Assembly: GCA_963708905.1 (NCBI GenBank)
Contig: CAVPUV010000052.1
Coordinates: forward strand, 220,643-284,642
DNA from: SHZL01 sp963708905
Lineage (GTDB): Bacteria > Pseudomonadota > Gammaproteobacteria > Xanthomonadales > SZUA-36
Direction of reading: 5' to 3'
Length of the DNA: 64,000 bases
In this document: in pieces, positions 26,932 to 35,286 of the stretch
How positions within the stretch are numbered: the first letter of the stretch is position 1
How the letters are laid out: each line of letters starts with the position of its first letter
Made by a program: the position numbers and the translations under genes
Notes under the pieces: generated by a model
The model's database searches: none
Told to the model about the DNA's origin: nothing
What the model saw: the letters and a program-made list of their open reading frames with translations, nothing else

Positions 26932-27536
26932 GTGCAGGTCACAAAAGGCTGGAGAAAAACATTGGTCTGATGGCAGTGTTCGTCGTGATCGTGGTCAGCA
27001 TCGGTGGCCTGGTGGAAATCCTGCCACTGATCTTCAATGAACCGCGCTTGCCGGCGGCAGGCATCAAACCGTATCCGGCTCTGCAGTTGGCGGGACGGGA
27101 CATTTATATCCGCGAAGGCTGTTATGGCTGCCATTCGCAGATGATTCGCCCGTTCAGAAGTGAAACCGAACGCTACGGCGCCTATTCGGTCGCAGGAGAA
27201 AGCGTTTATGACCGGCCCTTCCAATGGGGTTCCAAACGCACCGGCCCCGATCTGGCCCGGGTTGGTGGCCGTTATAGCGACGAATGGCATGTCATCCACC
27301 TGACGAATCCGCGCAATGTGGTGCCCGAATCCAATATGCCGGGCTATCCCTGGATGCAGCAGCGCACCGTGGACCCTGAATTGGTGCAAGGTAATATGCG
27401 CGCACTGCAGGCCTTGGGCGATCCGTACACAGATGAGGAAATTGCCGCTGCGCCAGGCGAGGTGAAAGGCAAGACCGAAATGGATGCTCTGGTGGCATAT
27501 CTGCAAGGACTGGGTCATGCACGGAGTGGTCGCTGA
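26928..27536 (+). CDS. ccoO: cbb3-type cytochrome c oxidase subunit II (mono-heme)
   Basis: Membrane-anchored monoheme cytochrome c of the cbb3 oxidase. One N-terminal helix (residues 12-35), then the heme c motif C65-x2-C68-H69 in EGCYGCHSQMIRPF, which is the family signature. 202 residues. Met ligand candidate in PESNMPGYPWM. Confidence 0.96.
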   Translation: MSAGHKRLEKNIGLMAVFVVIVVSIGGLVEILPLIFNEPRLPAAGIKPYPALQLAGRDIYIREGCYGCHSQMIRPFRSETERYGAYSVAGESVYDRPFQWGSKRTGPDLARVGGRYSDEWHVIHLTNPRNVVPESNMPGYPWMQQRTVDPELVQGNMRALQALGDPYTDEEIAAAPGEVKGKTEMDALVAYLQGLGHARSGR

Positions 27537-27537
27537 C

Positions 27538-27738
27538 ATGTCGCTGTTCCACATCGACCTCAATGCCGTCAGGGGTTTGTTGTTGATCGCGCTGATGATC
27601 GGTTTCCTGGGCGTGTGGGCATGGGCCTGGAGCAGTAAGCGGAAAGCAGTATTTCACGCTGCCAGCATGTCGCCCCTGGAAGAAGACCAGGCGGAAGACT
27701 TTACCAGCCACGGCGTAAAAACCGGAGTTCAGGAGTAG
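27538..27738 (+). CDS. ccoQ: cbb3-type cytochrome oxidase subunit CcoQ/FixQ
   Basis: 66-residue single-helix subunit thought to stabilise the oxidase. One membrane helix (VRGLLLIALMIGFLGVWAWAW), then SSKRK and an acidic tail with EEDQAEDF. ATG at 27538 follows the ccoO stop by 1 nt; the frame extends upstream without homology. Confidence 0.85.
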   Translation: MSLFHIDLNAVRGLLLIALMIGFLGVWAWAWSSKRKAVFHAASMSPLEEDQAEDFTSHGVKTGVQE

Positions 27739-27741
27739 TCC

Positions 27742-28644
27742 ATGCTGAATTCGTTTTGGAACTGGTTTGTCATTATCCTTACGATCGGCAGCATTCTGGC
27801 ATGCTGGTGGCTGTTGCGTTGGACCAAGGGCATATCCAATCGGCAAGGAGATGAAATTGGTCCCAGCGGACATGTCTGGGATGATGACCTGGTCGAATTA
27901 AATGCACCTTTACCGCGCTGGTGGCTCTATCTTTTCAACATCACGATTGTCTTCGCACTGGTGTACCTGGTGATTTTCCCCGGATTGGGTAATGTGCCCG
28001 GGATCCTTGGCTGGAGCCAGATCAGCCGCTACGAAGCTGAGGCGAGCCAGGCTGCAGCCGCGCAGGAAAGCGTTTATGCCCGCTTCCGCGAGATGGATGC
28101 CGCAGAGTTGGTGGCTGACGCCGAAGCCAATAACATAGGCCGACGCCTGTTCGCCCACAATTGCGTGATGTGCCATGGTTCGGATGGACGAGGCGCGCAA
28201 GGGTTTCCGAACCTGAGCGATGGTGACTGGTTGTATGGTGAGTCCTTCGAGCAGATCCTGACCACCATTCGCCAGGGCAGGGTGGGCGTGATGCCACCGA
28301 TGGGCGCCGCGTTGGGAGAAGAAGGTCTGCGCAATGTCGTTGCATATGTGCAGCAACTATCCGGTCAAAAGGCCGATGGTGGCCTCGCAGCAGCCGGCAA
28401 GGTGCCGTTCGACACTATTTGCGCGGCTTGCCATGGTCCCGATGGCACTGGTAACCAACTTCTTGGGGCGCCGAATTTGACCGATGATATCTGGCTGCAT
28501 GGCGGCACGCCGGAGCTGATCACACAGACCGTGAACCTGGGCCGCAATGACAAGATGCCCGCGCACGAAACCTTGTTGAATGAAGACCGGCAGCGGCTGT
28601 TGGCCGCCTATGTAATTTCCCTGTCTGCGGCACACGAAGAGTGA
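27742..28644 (+). CDS. ccoP: cbb3-type cytochrome c oxidase subunit III (di-heme)
   Basis: Di-heme cytochrome c subunit that receives electrons from soluble carriers. Two N-terminal hydrophobic segments (residues 6-26 and 60-80), the CcoP N-terminal signature HVWDDDLVELNAPLPRWW, and two heme c sites: C141-x2-C-H145 and C227-x2-C-H231. 300 residues, normal length. Confidence 0.95.
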   Translation: MLNSFWNWFVIILTIGSILACWWLLRWTKGISNRQGDEIGPSGHVWDDDLVELNAPLPRWWLYLFNITIVFALVYLVIFPGLGNVPGILGWSQISRYEAEASQAAAAQESVYARFREMDAAELVADAEANNIGRRLFAHNCVMCHGSDGRGAQGFPNLSDGDWLYGESFEQILTTIRQGRVGVMPPMGAALGEEGLRNVVAYVQQLSGQKADGGLAAAGKVPFDTICAACHGPDGTGNQLLGAPNLTDDIWLHGGTPELITQTVNLGRNDKMPAHETLLNEDRQRLLAAYVISLSAAHEE

Positions 28645-28666
28645 GCTGCGGCCGGTTCAGACTACC

Positions 28667-29035
28667 GTGACGAAAAATACCGAAAGTGTCCCCGGGCGTT
28701 GGAATCGGCGTCGACGGGATATAGGTCTGGTTATCTGGGTTGCATTTCTGGCATCCTGCGCAGGAACTCTGGTCATATTCGCCGTTCTCGACCCGGAAGC
28801 ATTAAACGACGCCTGGGTGCTGCCCTGGGAAATGGGCCGCAAACTTGCTTACAGCTTGGGCTTCCTGTTCCTTTTTCTCATCGGTTTGCTGGCCAGCGCT
28901 TTGACGGTCTTCATGATTCGCACTGGCCCACGCGATGGTCATCGCTACGGCAAGGGGCGCAGGCCACCGCCTGCAATCAAGGAATCTGCGGCCGACGATC
29001 CGGAACTAGGCATCGCCCCAGAGGACTGGCGGTGA
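28667..29035 (+). CDS. Uncharacterised two-helix membrane protein between ccoP and ccoG
   Basis: 122 residues from a GTG at 28667. An arginine-rich N-terminus (RWNRRRRD) is followed by two predicted helices (about 20-42 and 63-86) and a polar C-terminus with HRYGKGRRPPP. I do not recognise a family. It lies between ccoP and ccoG, and its stop overlaps the GTG of ccoG, so it is part of the cbb3 operon. A role in oxidase assembly is plausible from position only. Confidence 0.65.
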   Translation: MTKNTESVPGRWNRRRRDIGLVIWVAFLASCAGTLVIFAVLDPEALNDAWVLPWEMGRKLAYSLGFLFLFLIGLLASALTVFMIRTGPRDGHRYGKGRRPPPAIKESAADDPELGIAPEDWR

Positions 29036-30417
29036 GCAGCCCCGTTCCGGTACAGGGCTCGCTGTACCGGAAGGAACCCAAGGTTTATCCGCGCCAGGTG
29101 AACGGGCGCTTTGCACGTTTGCGCGACTTGGCCATGTACGTTCTGTTGGGGCTGTATTATTTTCTGCCGTGGATGACCATCGGCGAACATCAGGCCCTGT
29201 TGTTCGACCTTCCCGCCCGCAAATTTTACATTTTTGGGCTGACATTCTGGCCACAGGATTTCATCTACCTGGCCACCTTGCTGATTTCAGCCGGCTTGTC
29301 CTTGTTTTTCTTCACCGCACTGGCAGGCCGATTGTGGTGTGGTTATGCCTGCCCGCAAACGGTCTGGACCGAGGCATTTTTGCTCATGGAACGCTGGACG
29401 GAAGGGAACCGCCAGCGCCGCATGAAACTCGATGCCGCGCCCTGGACCAGCGAAAAGATCCTGCGCAAGAGTTCCAAGCATTTCCTCTGGATCTTATTTT
29501 CCCTGTGGACCGGTTTTACCTTCGTTGGTTTCTTCACCCCCATCCGGGAACTCGGCGGTAACATTCTCAGCTTTTCACTGGGGCCATGGGAGACCTTCTG
29601 GGCCGTGTTTTACAGTTTCGCCACCTACGGCAACGCTGGCTTCCTGCGAGAGCAGGTATGCAAGTATATGTGCCCGTACGCCCGTTTTCAGAGCGCCATG
29701 TTTGACCATGACACGCTGCTTATCTCTTATGATCAAACACGGGGTGAACCACGGGGCAGCCGCCGCCGGGGGGCAGACAGCAAATCCCTTGGGCTTGGTG
29801 ATTGCATCGATTGCACCTTGTGCGTGCAAGTTTGCCCGACCGGCATCGACATACGTGAAGGACTGCAAATAGAATGCATTGCCTGCGCTGCCTGTATCGA
29901 TGTCTGTGACCAGGTTATGGACAGGATGGAGTACCCGCGCGGCCTGATTCGCTACACCACTGAAAACGCCCTGCAAGGCAAGCGGACACGAGTACTGCGT
30001 CCGCGCATTTTTGTTTATGCCAGCTTGCTGCTGTTGATCATTGGTGGCAGCCTGTGGTCGATGACCCAGCGCATTCCGCTGCGCGCTGATTTGATCCGCG
30101 ACCGCAATGCGCTTTATCGTGAACTGCCGGGCGGGTTGATTGAGAATGTCTACACCTTGAATGTCACCAACATGGATGCTGTCGCCCATGAATACCGATT
30201 GCTGGCGCCGCCAGGTTCGGTCGCCGAGCTTGAATTGACCCGGGCTTTGCGGCTTGACCCGGAAAAAATGGCCGGATTCCCGTTGCGTATTCGGGTCCCC
30301 CGGTCCTGGGGGCAGGGCGCGCAAACCTTGCCATTACTCCTGGTTGCCGAGGATGATCCCGCCATCAGTAAATCGCTTGAAGCCAGATTGTTGCTGCCAC
30401 CAAGTCAACCGCAATGA
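29032..30417 (+). CDS. ccoG: cbb3 oxidase accessory protein CcoG (FixG/RdxA, polyferredoxin)
   Basis: Membrane iron-sulfur protein required for cbb3 biogenesis; reported to reduce Cu(II) for CuB insertion. 461 residues from GTG 29032. Several membrane helices, the CGYACPQTVWTEAFLLMERW signature, two 4Fe-4S ligand sets (CIDCTLCVQVCPTGIDIR and CIACAACIDVCDQVMDRM), and the C-terminal Ig-like FixG domain. The frame opens 111 codons earlier inside the upstream gene, but homology begins here. Confidence 0.94.
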   Translation: MSSPVPVQGSLYRKEPKVYPRQVNGRFARLRDLAMYVLLGLYYFLPWMTIGEHQALLFDLPARKFYIFGLTFWPQDFIYLATLLISAGLSLFFFTALAGRLWCGYACPQTVWTEAFLLMERWTEGNRQRRMKLDAAPWTSEKILRKSSKHFLWILFSLWTGFTFVGFFTPIRELGGNILSFSLGPWETFWAVFYSFATYGNAGFLREQVCKYMCPYARFQSAMFDHDTLLISYDQTRGEPRGSRRRGADSKSLGLGDCIDCTLCVQVCPTGIDIREGLQIECIACAACIDVCDQVMDRMEYPRGLIRYTTENALQGKRTRVLRPRIFVYASLLLLIIGGSLWSMTQRIPLRADLIRDRNALYRELPGGLIENVYTLNVTNMDAVAHEYRLLAPPGSVAELELTRALRLDPEKMAGFPLRIRVPRSWGQGAQTLPLLLVAEDDPAISKSLEARLLLPPSQPQ

Positions 30418-30674
30418 AATCCTCAGTCAACAATACGGGCGGGACGGAAGTCCGTCCATGGTATCGCGAGCCGTGGCCTTGGGTCCTTATTGCGATCCCT
30501 TTGCTCACCGTCATTGCCAGTGGCTTTACCTTTTGGCTGGCGGTCAGCCATCCCGATTACCTCGTGGTGGAGCCGCCTGAATACCAGGAAGTCAAGTCTG
30601 AACTACGCGCCGAGTCGCCGCCCGAGCGAGTGACGGCAGCACAAGCTGCGGACCAGCCTGATGGAAATCGATAG
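30414..30674 (+). CDS. ccoH: FixH/CcoH-family cbb3 assembly protein
   Basis: 86-residue protein with one N-terminal membrane helix (WPWVLIAIPLLTVIASGFTFWLAV) after the typical REPWPW lead. It is shorter than most FixH proteins (about 150 residues): the periplasmic FixH domain is missing or very reduced, ending soon after PDYLVVEPPEY. CcoH helps assemble the oxidase. Start overlaps ccoG by 4 nt and the stop lies 14 nt inside ccoI. Confidence 0.78.
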   Translation: MKSSVNNTGGTEVRPWYREPWPWVLIAIPLLTVIASGFTFWLAVSHPDYLVVEPPEYQEVKSELRAESPPERVTAAQAADQPDGNR

Positions 30675-33126
30675 TGCCGCTGGGACCACCTGTTTTCATT
30701 GTGGTGAGCGCGTTGCAGATGACTGTCATCTGTCCGTGGCTTACAACGGCAGGCAACACCCGGTTTGTTGTGCCGGTTGTGCAGCTGTTTTCCAGCTGAT
30801 CACGCGAACTGGCCTCGACCGCTACTATCGTTTCCGTAAGGAATTGGGCCGTAAAGTCACTGGCGATATGGGCGCACGCCAGCTGGCCTGGCAGGCGGTT
30901 GATGGCCGTGAATCGTTTTGGGGCCCCGCTGTTGCTGAAGGCAGGCGCGAACTTCTGCTGCAGGTGGAGGGGATACGCTGCGCCGCCTGTGCCTGGTTGA
31001 TCCGCAGCCAGTTGGAAGCATCACCCGGAATTCATGCCGTGCAGGTCGATACCGCTACCGGTTTCACCCGCATCAACTGGGACCCGGCCGTGAGCCGGTT
31101 GAGCACCATCGCGATGAGCCTGTTTGATTTGGGTTACGCGCCACATCTCCCCATTGCCGGCGCCGAAGAGCTAGGGCGCCGCCACGAGCGCCGTGAATCG
31201 CTCAAGCGTCTTGGAGTGGCTGGCCTCGGCATGATGCAGGTGATGATGTATGCGGTGGGGCTTTACGCCGGCGAGGCAATGGGTATTTCGCCGGCGGCAC
31301 GCGGTTTTCTGAGTTGGGTCAGTCTGCTGGTGACTTTGCCGGTGGTGATGTATTCCGGCAGGGTGTTTTTCAGTGGTGCCTGGAGAGGCTTGAAAGCCGG
31401 GCAGCCTGGCATGGACGTGCCGGTCGCGCTGGCGATCAGTCTGGCATTTATCGTCAGCTGCATCAATTTCTTTCGCGGCCACGGCGAGATCTGGTTCGAC
31501 TCCGTGGTGATGTTCATATTTTTTCTCACTTTGGGACGCCACATTGAACTGAGCCTGCGTCACCGCAGCCTGCAAGCTGGTACTGCACTGGCACGCCTGA
31601 TGCCGGAATGGGCGCAGCGCATAACCGTAACCGGAGTCGAAACGGTGCCGGCAAGCGATCTGGTCACGGGCGAACTGGTGCGGGTGGCGCCAGGCGAAAC
31701 GTTTCCCGCCGATGGTGTGATCAGCAGCGGCACAACCGAGGTGGATGAAGCCTTGTTGACCGGCGAGTCTCAAGCCGTGATGCGTGGCGCTGGCGAATCC
31801 ATCGTGGCTGGTACCGTCAACCTGTCTCAAGCGGTCGAAGTGAAAGTGACGGCGAGCGGTAATGAGTCGACCATTTCCGCCCTGGCGCGCCTGGTGCTGA
31901 GCGCGCAAACACGGTGCTCCAGAACCGCAGGCCTGCCATCCTGGCTGGTTCCGGCCTTTATACTGGCGGTGCTGACGCTCGCTACCGCTACCTGGTTTTT
32001 CTGGCAACAGGTCCAGCCAGGACAAGCGTTCGCCGCAGCACTGGCCGTGCTGGTCGCCAGTTGTCCCTGCGCTTTGTCCCTGGCTTTACCGGCGGTCTAT
32101 TCTGCTGCCAGTCACCGTTTGATGATGGAAGGCATCCTGCTGACGCGCAGCGATGCGCTGCATGATCTGCTGCGGGTCGATACCGTGATTTTCGACAAGA
32201 CTGGCACGCTGACGCGCGGTTATCCGGAAATCAGGCAGGTACAGACCAACCCGCTGAGGCCCGAATGTACCGATTCCACTGCTCTGGAAATCGCCGCGGC
32301 ACTCGAAGCCCATTCAATCCATCCGGTGGCACGGGCCTTCCGCAACGGTTGCAACCGCGTTCAGGCCAGCGCCGTTACAGCGTATCCCGCAGGTGGGCTG
32401 GAGGGCATGATCGACGGTCATCGCTGGTGTATTGGCAATGCCCGTTTCATGCACGAACAGCTGGGCCTGGAAACGGATCAGAGCAGCAATGGCGAAATCT
32501 GGCTGGCTGACGAACAAGGCTGGAGTGCACGATTTGCTCTGGTAGATGTCCTGCGTGCGGGGAGCAAGCTGACGCTTGCGGGGCTTTCCTCCAGCGGTCT
32601 GGATGTCAGAATATTGTCGGGAGATGCGGAAGGGGTCGTTGCTCGTGTGGCGGAATCCCTGGGGGTCTCTCGCTGGTATGCACAACAACGGGCGGACATG
32701 AAGCTACAGTTTATTCGGGATCTGCAAACTGAGGGCCGGACGATACTGATGGTCGGTGATGGCGCGAATGACGGGCCAGTACTGGCAGCGGCTGACGTGT
32801 CCATGACAGTCCAGGGCGCCACTGAACTGGCCAACAGCTCGGCCGATTTTATTCTGACCGCAGAATCACTCCAGCTCGTCATGCGTGCTTTTGACATCAG
32901 CCGTCATGCAGCACGACTGATCCGTCAGAACCTGGTCTGGGCTCTGGTTTACAATGCAGCTGTGATGCCGCTGGCTATGTCGGGCGCGCTCAAACCCTGG
33001 ATGGCCGCTTTGGGCATGTCTGCCAGTTCCCTGTTGGTAGTGCTGAACGCAACCCGGCTTTCGCGGCCTTCAAAACGCCGCAAATTAACTGGCACCCCCT
33101 CAACAATTGAGATGCAACTGCAATGA
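30661..33126 (+). CDS. ccoI: Copper-transporting P1B-type ATPase CcoI/FixI (CopA2-like)
   Basis: Exports copper from the cytoplasm to supply cbb3 assembly. 821 residues. N-terminal cysteine-rich region (CFHCGER, VCCAGCAAVF), a heavy-metal-associated domain with GIRCAACAWLI, eight helices with the metal-site CPC (ASCPCALSLALPA), phosphorylation motif DKTGTLTRG, TGES-type LLTGESQA, and GDGANDGP. The first cysteine pair marks the FixI subgroup over ordinary CopA. Confidence 0.94.
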   Translation: MEIDSAAGTTCFHCGERVADDCHLSVAYNGRQHPVCCAGCAAVFQLITRTGLDRYYRFRKELGRKVTGDMGARQLAWQAVDGRESFWGPAVAEGRRELLLQVEGIRCAACAWLIRSQLEASPGIHAVQVDTATGFTRINWDPAVSRLSTIAMSLFDLGYAPHLPIAGAEELGRRHERRESLKRLGVAGLGMMQVMMYAVGLYAGEAMGISPAARGFLSWVSLLVTLPVVMYSGRVFFSGAWRGLKAGQPGMDVPVALAISLAFIVSCINFFRGHGEIWFDSVVMFIFFLTLGRHIELSLRHRSLQAGTALARLMPEWAQRITVTGVETVPASDLVTGELVRVAPGETFPADGVISSGTTEVDEALLTGESQAVMRGAGESIVAGTVNLSQAVEVKVTASGNESTISALARLVLSAQTRCSRTAGLPSWLVPAFILAVLTLATATWFFWQQVQPGQAFAAALAVLVASCPCALSLALPAVYSAASHRLMMEGILLTRSDALHDLLRVDTVIFDKTGTLTRGYPEIRQVQTNPLRPECTDSTALEIAAALEAHSIHPVARAFRNGCNRVQASAVTAYPAGGLEGMIDGHRWCIGNARFMHEQLGLETDQSSNGEIWLADEQGWSARFALVDVLRAGSKLTLAGLSSSGLDVRILSGDAEGVVARVAESLGVSRWYAQQRADMKLQFIRDLQTEGRTILMVGDGANDGPVLAAADVSMTVQGATELANSSADFILTAESLQLVMRAFDISRHAARLIRQNLVWALVYNAAVMPLAMSGALKPWMAALGMSASSLLVVLNATRLSRPSKRRKLTGTPSTIEMQLQ

Positions 33127-33302
33127 ACATGCTCTACGTATTGATTCCGTTGGCGTTGCTTTTGCTTGCCGTTGCGGCTTGGGCCTTATTGTGGGCTATC
33201 CGCTCCGGGCAGTTCGACGATCTGGATTCCCAGGGCTGGAGCGTTGTGCTCGACGAGGATCGCAAGCTTACGGCGGCTGACCCGGAATCAAAGGACCTTT
33301 GA
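33123..33302 (+). CDS. ccoS: cbb3 oxidase maturation protein CcoS
   Basis: 59-residue protein starting MNMLYVLIPLALLLL, with one N-terminal helix followed by WAIRSGQFDDLDSQGW, the CcoS signature. CcoS is needed for insertion of heme and copper into subunit I. The ATG overlaps the ccoI stop (ATGA), the usual ccoG-H-I-S order. Confidence 0.93.
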   Translation: MNMLYVLIPLALLLLAVAAWALLWAIRSGQFDDLDSQGWSVVLDEDRKLTAADPESKDL

Positions 33303-33307
33303 ACATA

Positions 33308-34009
33308 ATGGATCCGGCCCTGTGGATTGCCGCTTTCCTGACCGGTTTCATGGGCAGTGGCCATTGTTTTGCCATGTGCGGCGGTATCGCAGGCAGCGTG
33401 GGGGCCCTTACAGGAAGGGTTCAGGGCAGAAACGCGGTAGCAGCAGCCGTTCAATTTCACCTGGGTCGCTTGCTGAGCTATGCCATGCTCGGCGCTTTCG
33501 CCGCGGGCTTGGTTGGAGTCGCGGGTCAGATTGCCCAGATGCACACCATAGGCCGCTGGTTGCGTCTGGCCACGTCGGTGATGGTAGCCCTCATCGGATT
33601 GCGTTTTCTGTTCAACTGGCATGGCCTGGACTTCATCGAACAAAGCGGTGGTCTGCTGTGGAAAAGAATTTCACCATGGATGATGAAAACCGGCAACCGC
33701 CGGGACGGGGCGGGGCGCCTGTTATTGGGCCTGGGTTGGGGCCTGTTGCCCTGCGGGCTGGTCTACACCATGCTGCTGACAGCTGGCTCGACCGGTAATG
33801 TGCTTACCGGATCTGCGACCATGCTGGCATTTGGAACGGGAACACTGCCGGCCATGTTGGGTTTGACCCTGGTCGCTCCCGGCTTGGCCGGATTATTGTC
33901 CGACCGGACGTTTCGCGCCTTTGTCGGATTCAGTCTGATCGTGCTGGCTCTGTGGATGGCTTTTACCCTGGTTTTTGCGACGGGCTCAACGTTCCAACAC
34001 CACGGATGA
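33308..34009 (+). CDS. SafE/TauE-like six-helix membrane protein linked to cbb3 genes
   Basis: 233 residues, about six helices. The N-terminal FLTGFMGSGHCFAMCGGIAG motif and a second GLGWGLLPCGLVYTML half are typical of the sulfite exporter TauE/SafE-like proteins that follow ccoS in many proteobacteria. The paired cysteines and inverted-repeat layout resemble CcdA/DsbD membrane domains, so copper or thiol handling during cbb3 assembly is plausible. Start ATG at 33308; a TTG at 33299 overlapping the ccoS stop is an alternative. Confidence 0.82.
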   Translation: MDPALWIAAFLTGFMGSGHCFAMCGGIAGSVGALTGRVQGRNAVAAAVQFHLGRLLSYAMLGAFAAGLVGVAGQIAQMHTIGRWLRLATSVMVALIGLRFLFNWHGLDFIEQSGGLLWKRISPWMMKTGNRRDGAGRLLLGLGWGLLPCGLVYTMLLTAGSTGNVLTGSATMLAFGTGTLPAMLGLTLVAPGLAGLLSDRTFRAFVGFSLIVLALWMAFTLVFATGSTFQHHG

Positions 34010-34055
34010 GATATGATCAGGTTTCAAATTTCCCCTTTGCCGATGAAACAAACCG

Positions 34056-35244
34056 ATGAATAAGCCCACAGGAAAAACCTTCAACAGCGTTTTTCTCGCC
34101 CTGGGTTTTCGCCCGTTTTATTTGCTGGCCGGGATGTTCGCTCTTTTGGCATTACCGTTGTGGATGGCCTCGTATACGGGCCTGGTGCAATGGAGTGGCT
34201 ATTTGCGTGGTGTGTCCTGGCACAGCCACGAAATGATTTTCGGATTCGCCCCGGCCGTGGCGGCAGGGTTTCTGCTGACGGCGGTGCGTAACTGGACAGG
34301 TCAGTCAACACCCAGCGGGACAAAGCTGGGATTACTTGTTGCGCTATGGGTATTGGCACGCGTGGCGAATTTGACCGGCCCGGCCAATGTCGCTGTACTG
34401 CTCGATGTAGCGTTTCTCCCGCTGCTTGGGATGGCCATCGCCATCCCTATCTGGCGTAGCCGGAATGTACGGAATTTTAAAATACTGGGGGTGCTGACGA
34501 TATTGTCCGTAGCCAATATGGTGTACCACCTGTCTTATTTGCAATCTATTGCCAGCGGATTTCATGCGACTGGCCCTCACTGCCGCACTGGATGTTTTCA
34601 CCATACTGATGGCTGTTGTTGGTGGCAGGGTTATCCCGGCTTTTACCGCCAATGCGGTGGCTTCCGCAAAACCCCGCCACGTAAAAAGCGTTGAAATTGC
34701 GGCACTGGGAGCTCTGGTGATTATTCTCGCTGCTGACAGCATGGCTTACTGGTATTCGCTGACGCCTTTAATATGGTTGATTTTGCTGGCGTTGGCAGCG
34801 GTCGCGCATGGAATCCGCCTGTGCTTATGGCAACCTCATCGCACCTGGCACAAGCCGCTGTTATGGATGTTGCCGATGGCCTACGGCTGGATTCCCATCA
34901 GTCTCGCATTTAGGGCCTTGGCGCAGGCATCGGTATTACCCGCCACGGCAGCCGTTCATGCGCTGACATTGGGCGCCATAAGTGGTTTGATGCTGGCCAT
35001 GATGACGCGCAGCGCCTTGGGCCATACCGGGCGGGATCTCAGAGCTGGCTGGACTGAAATCAGCGCCTTCCTGCTCATACAGGTTGCGGCAGTCATACGT
35101 GTGGGAGCGGCATTAATCCCCGCTGAATTCTATCGCGGCGCTGTGGTGTTTTCTGGCGTCACGTGGTCATTGGCATTTGCCATTTTCTCGTTGTGCTACT
35201 GGCCTGTTTTGACCCGGCCGCGCATTGATGGCCGGCCTGGTTGA
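34056..35244 (+). pseudogene. nnrS: NnrS family membrane protein, split by a +1 frameshift
   Basis: NnrS is a heme- and copper-containing 12-helix membrane protein that protects against nitric oxide stress. Residues from 34056 match the N-terminal part (FRPFYLLAGMFALLALPLW, WHSHEMIFGFAPAVAAGFLLTAV), which then runs into unrelated low-quality sequence. The second half continues in the next frame (ALDVFTILMAVVGGRVIPAFT, then HALTLGAISGLMLAMMTRSALGHTGR) to 35244. Frame 2 has a stop at 34510-34512, so the shift lies roughly 34513-34575. One extra base would explain it. Sequencing error, recent mutation or frameshifting cannot be separated here. Confidence 0.82.
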
Positions 35245-35286
35245 TCTCCGGTAAAATTAAAACCCCGTGCAAGACGGAAATCCGAA

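Noticed and set aside
34549..35244. A separate second gene encoding the C-terminal half of NnrS
   Set aside because: No RBS, and the two halves together make one ordinary NnrS; a frameshift is simpler.
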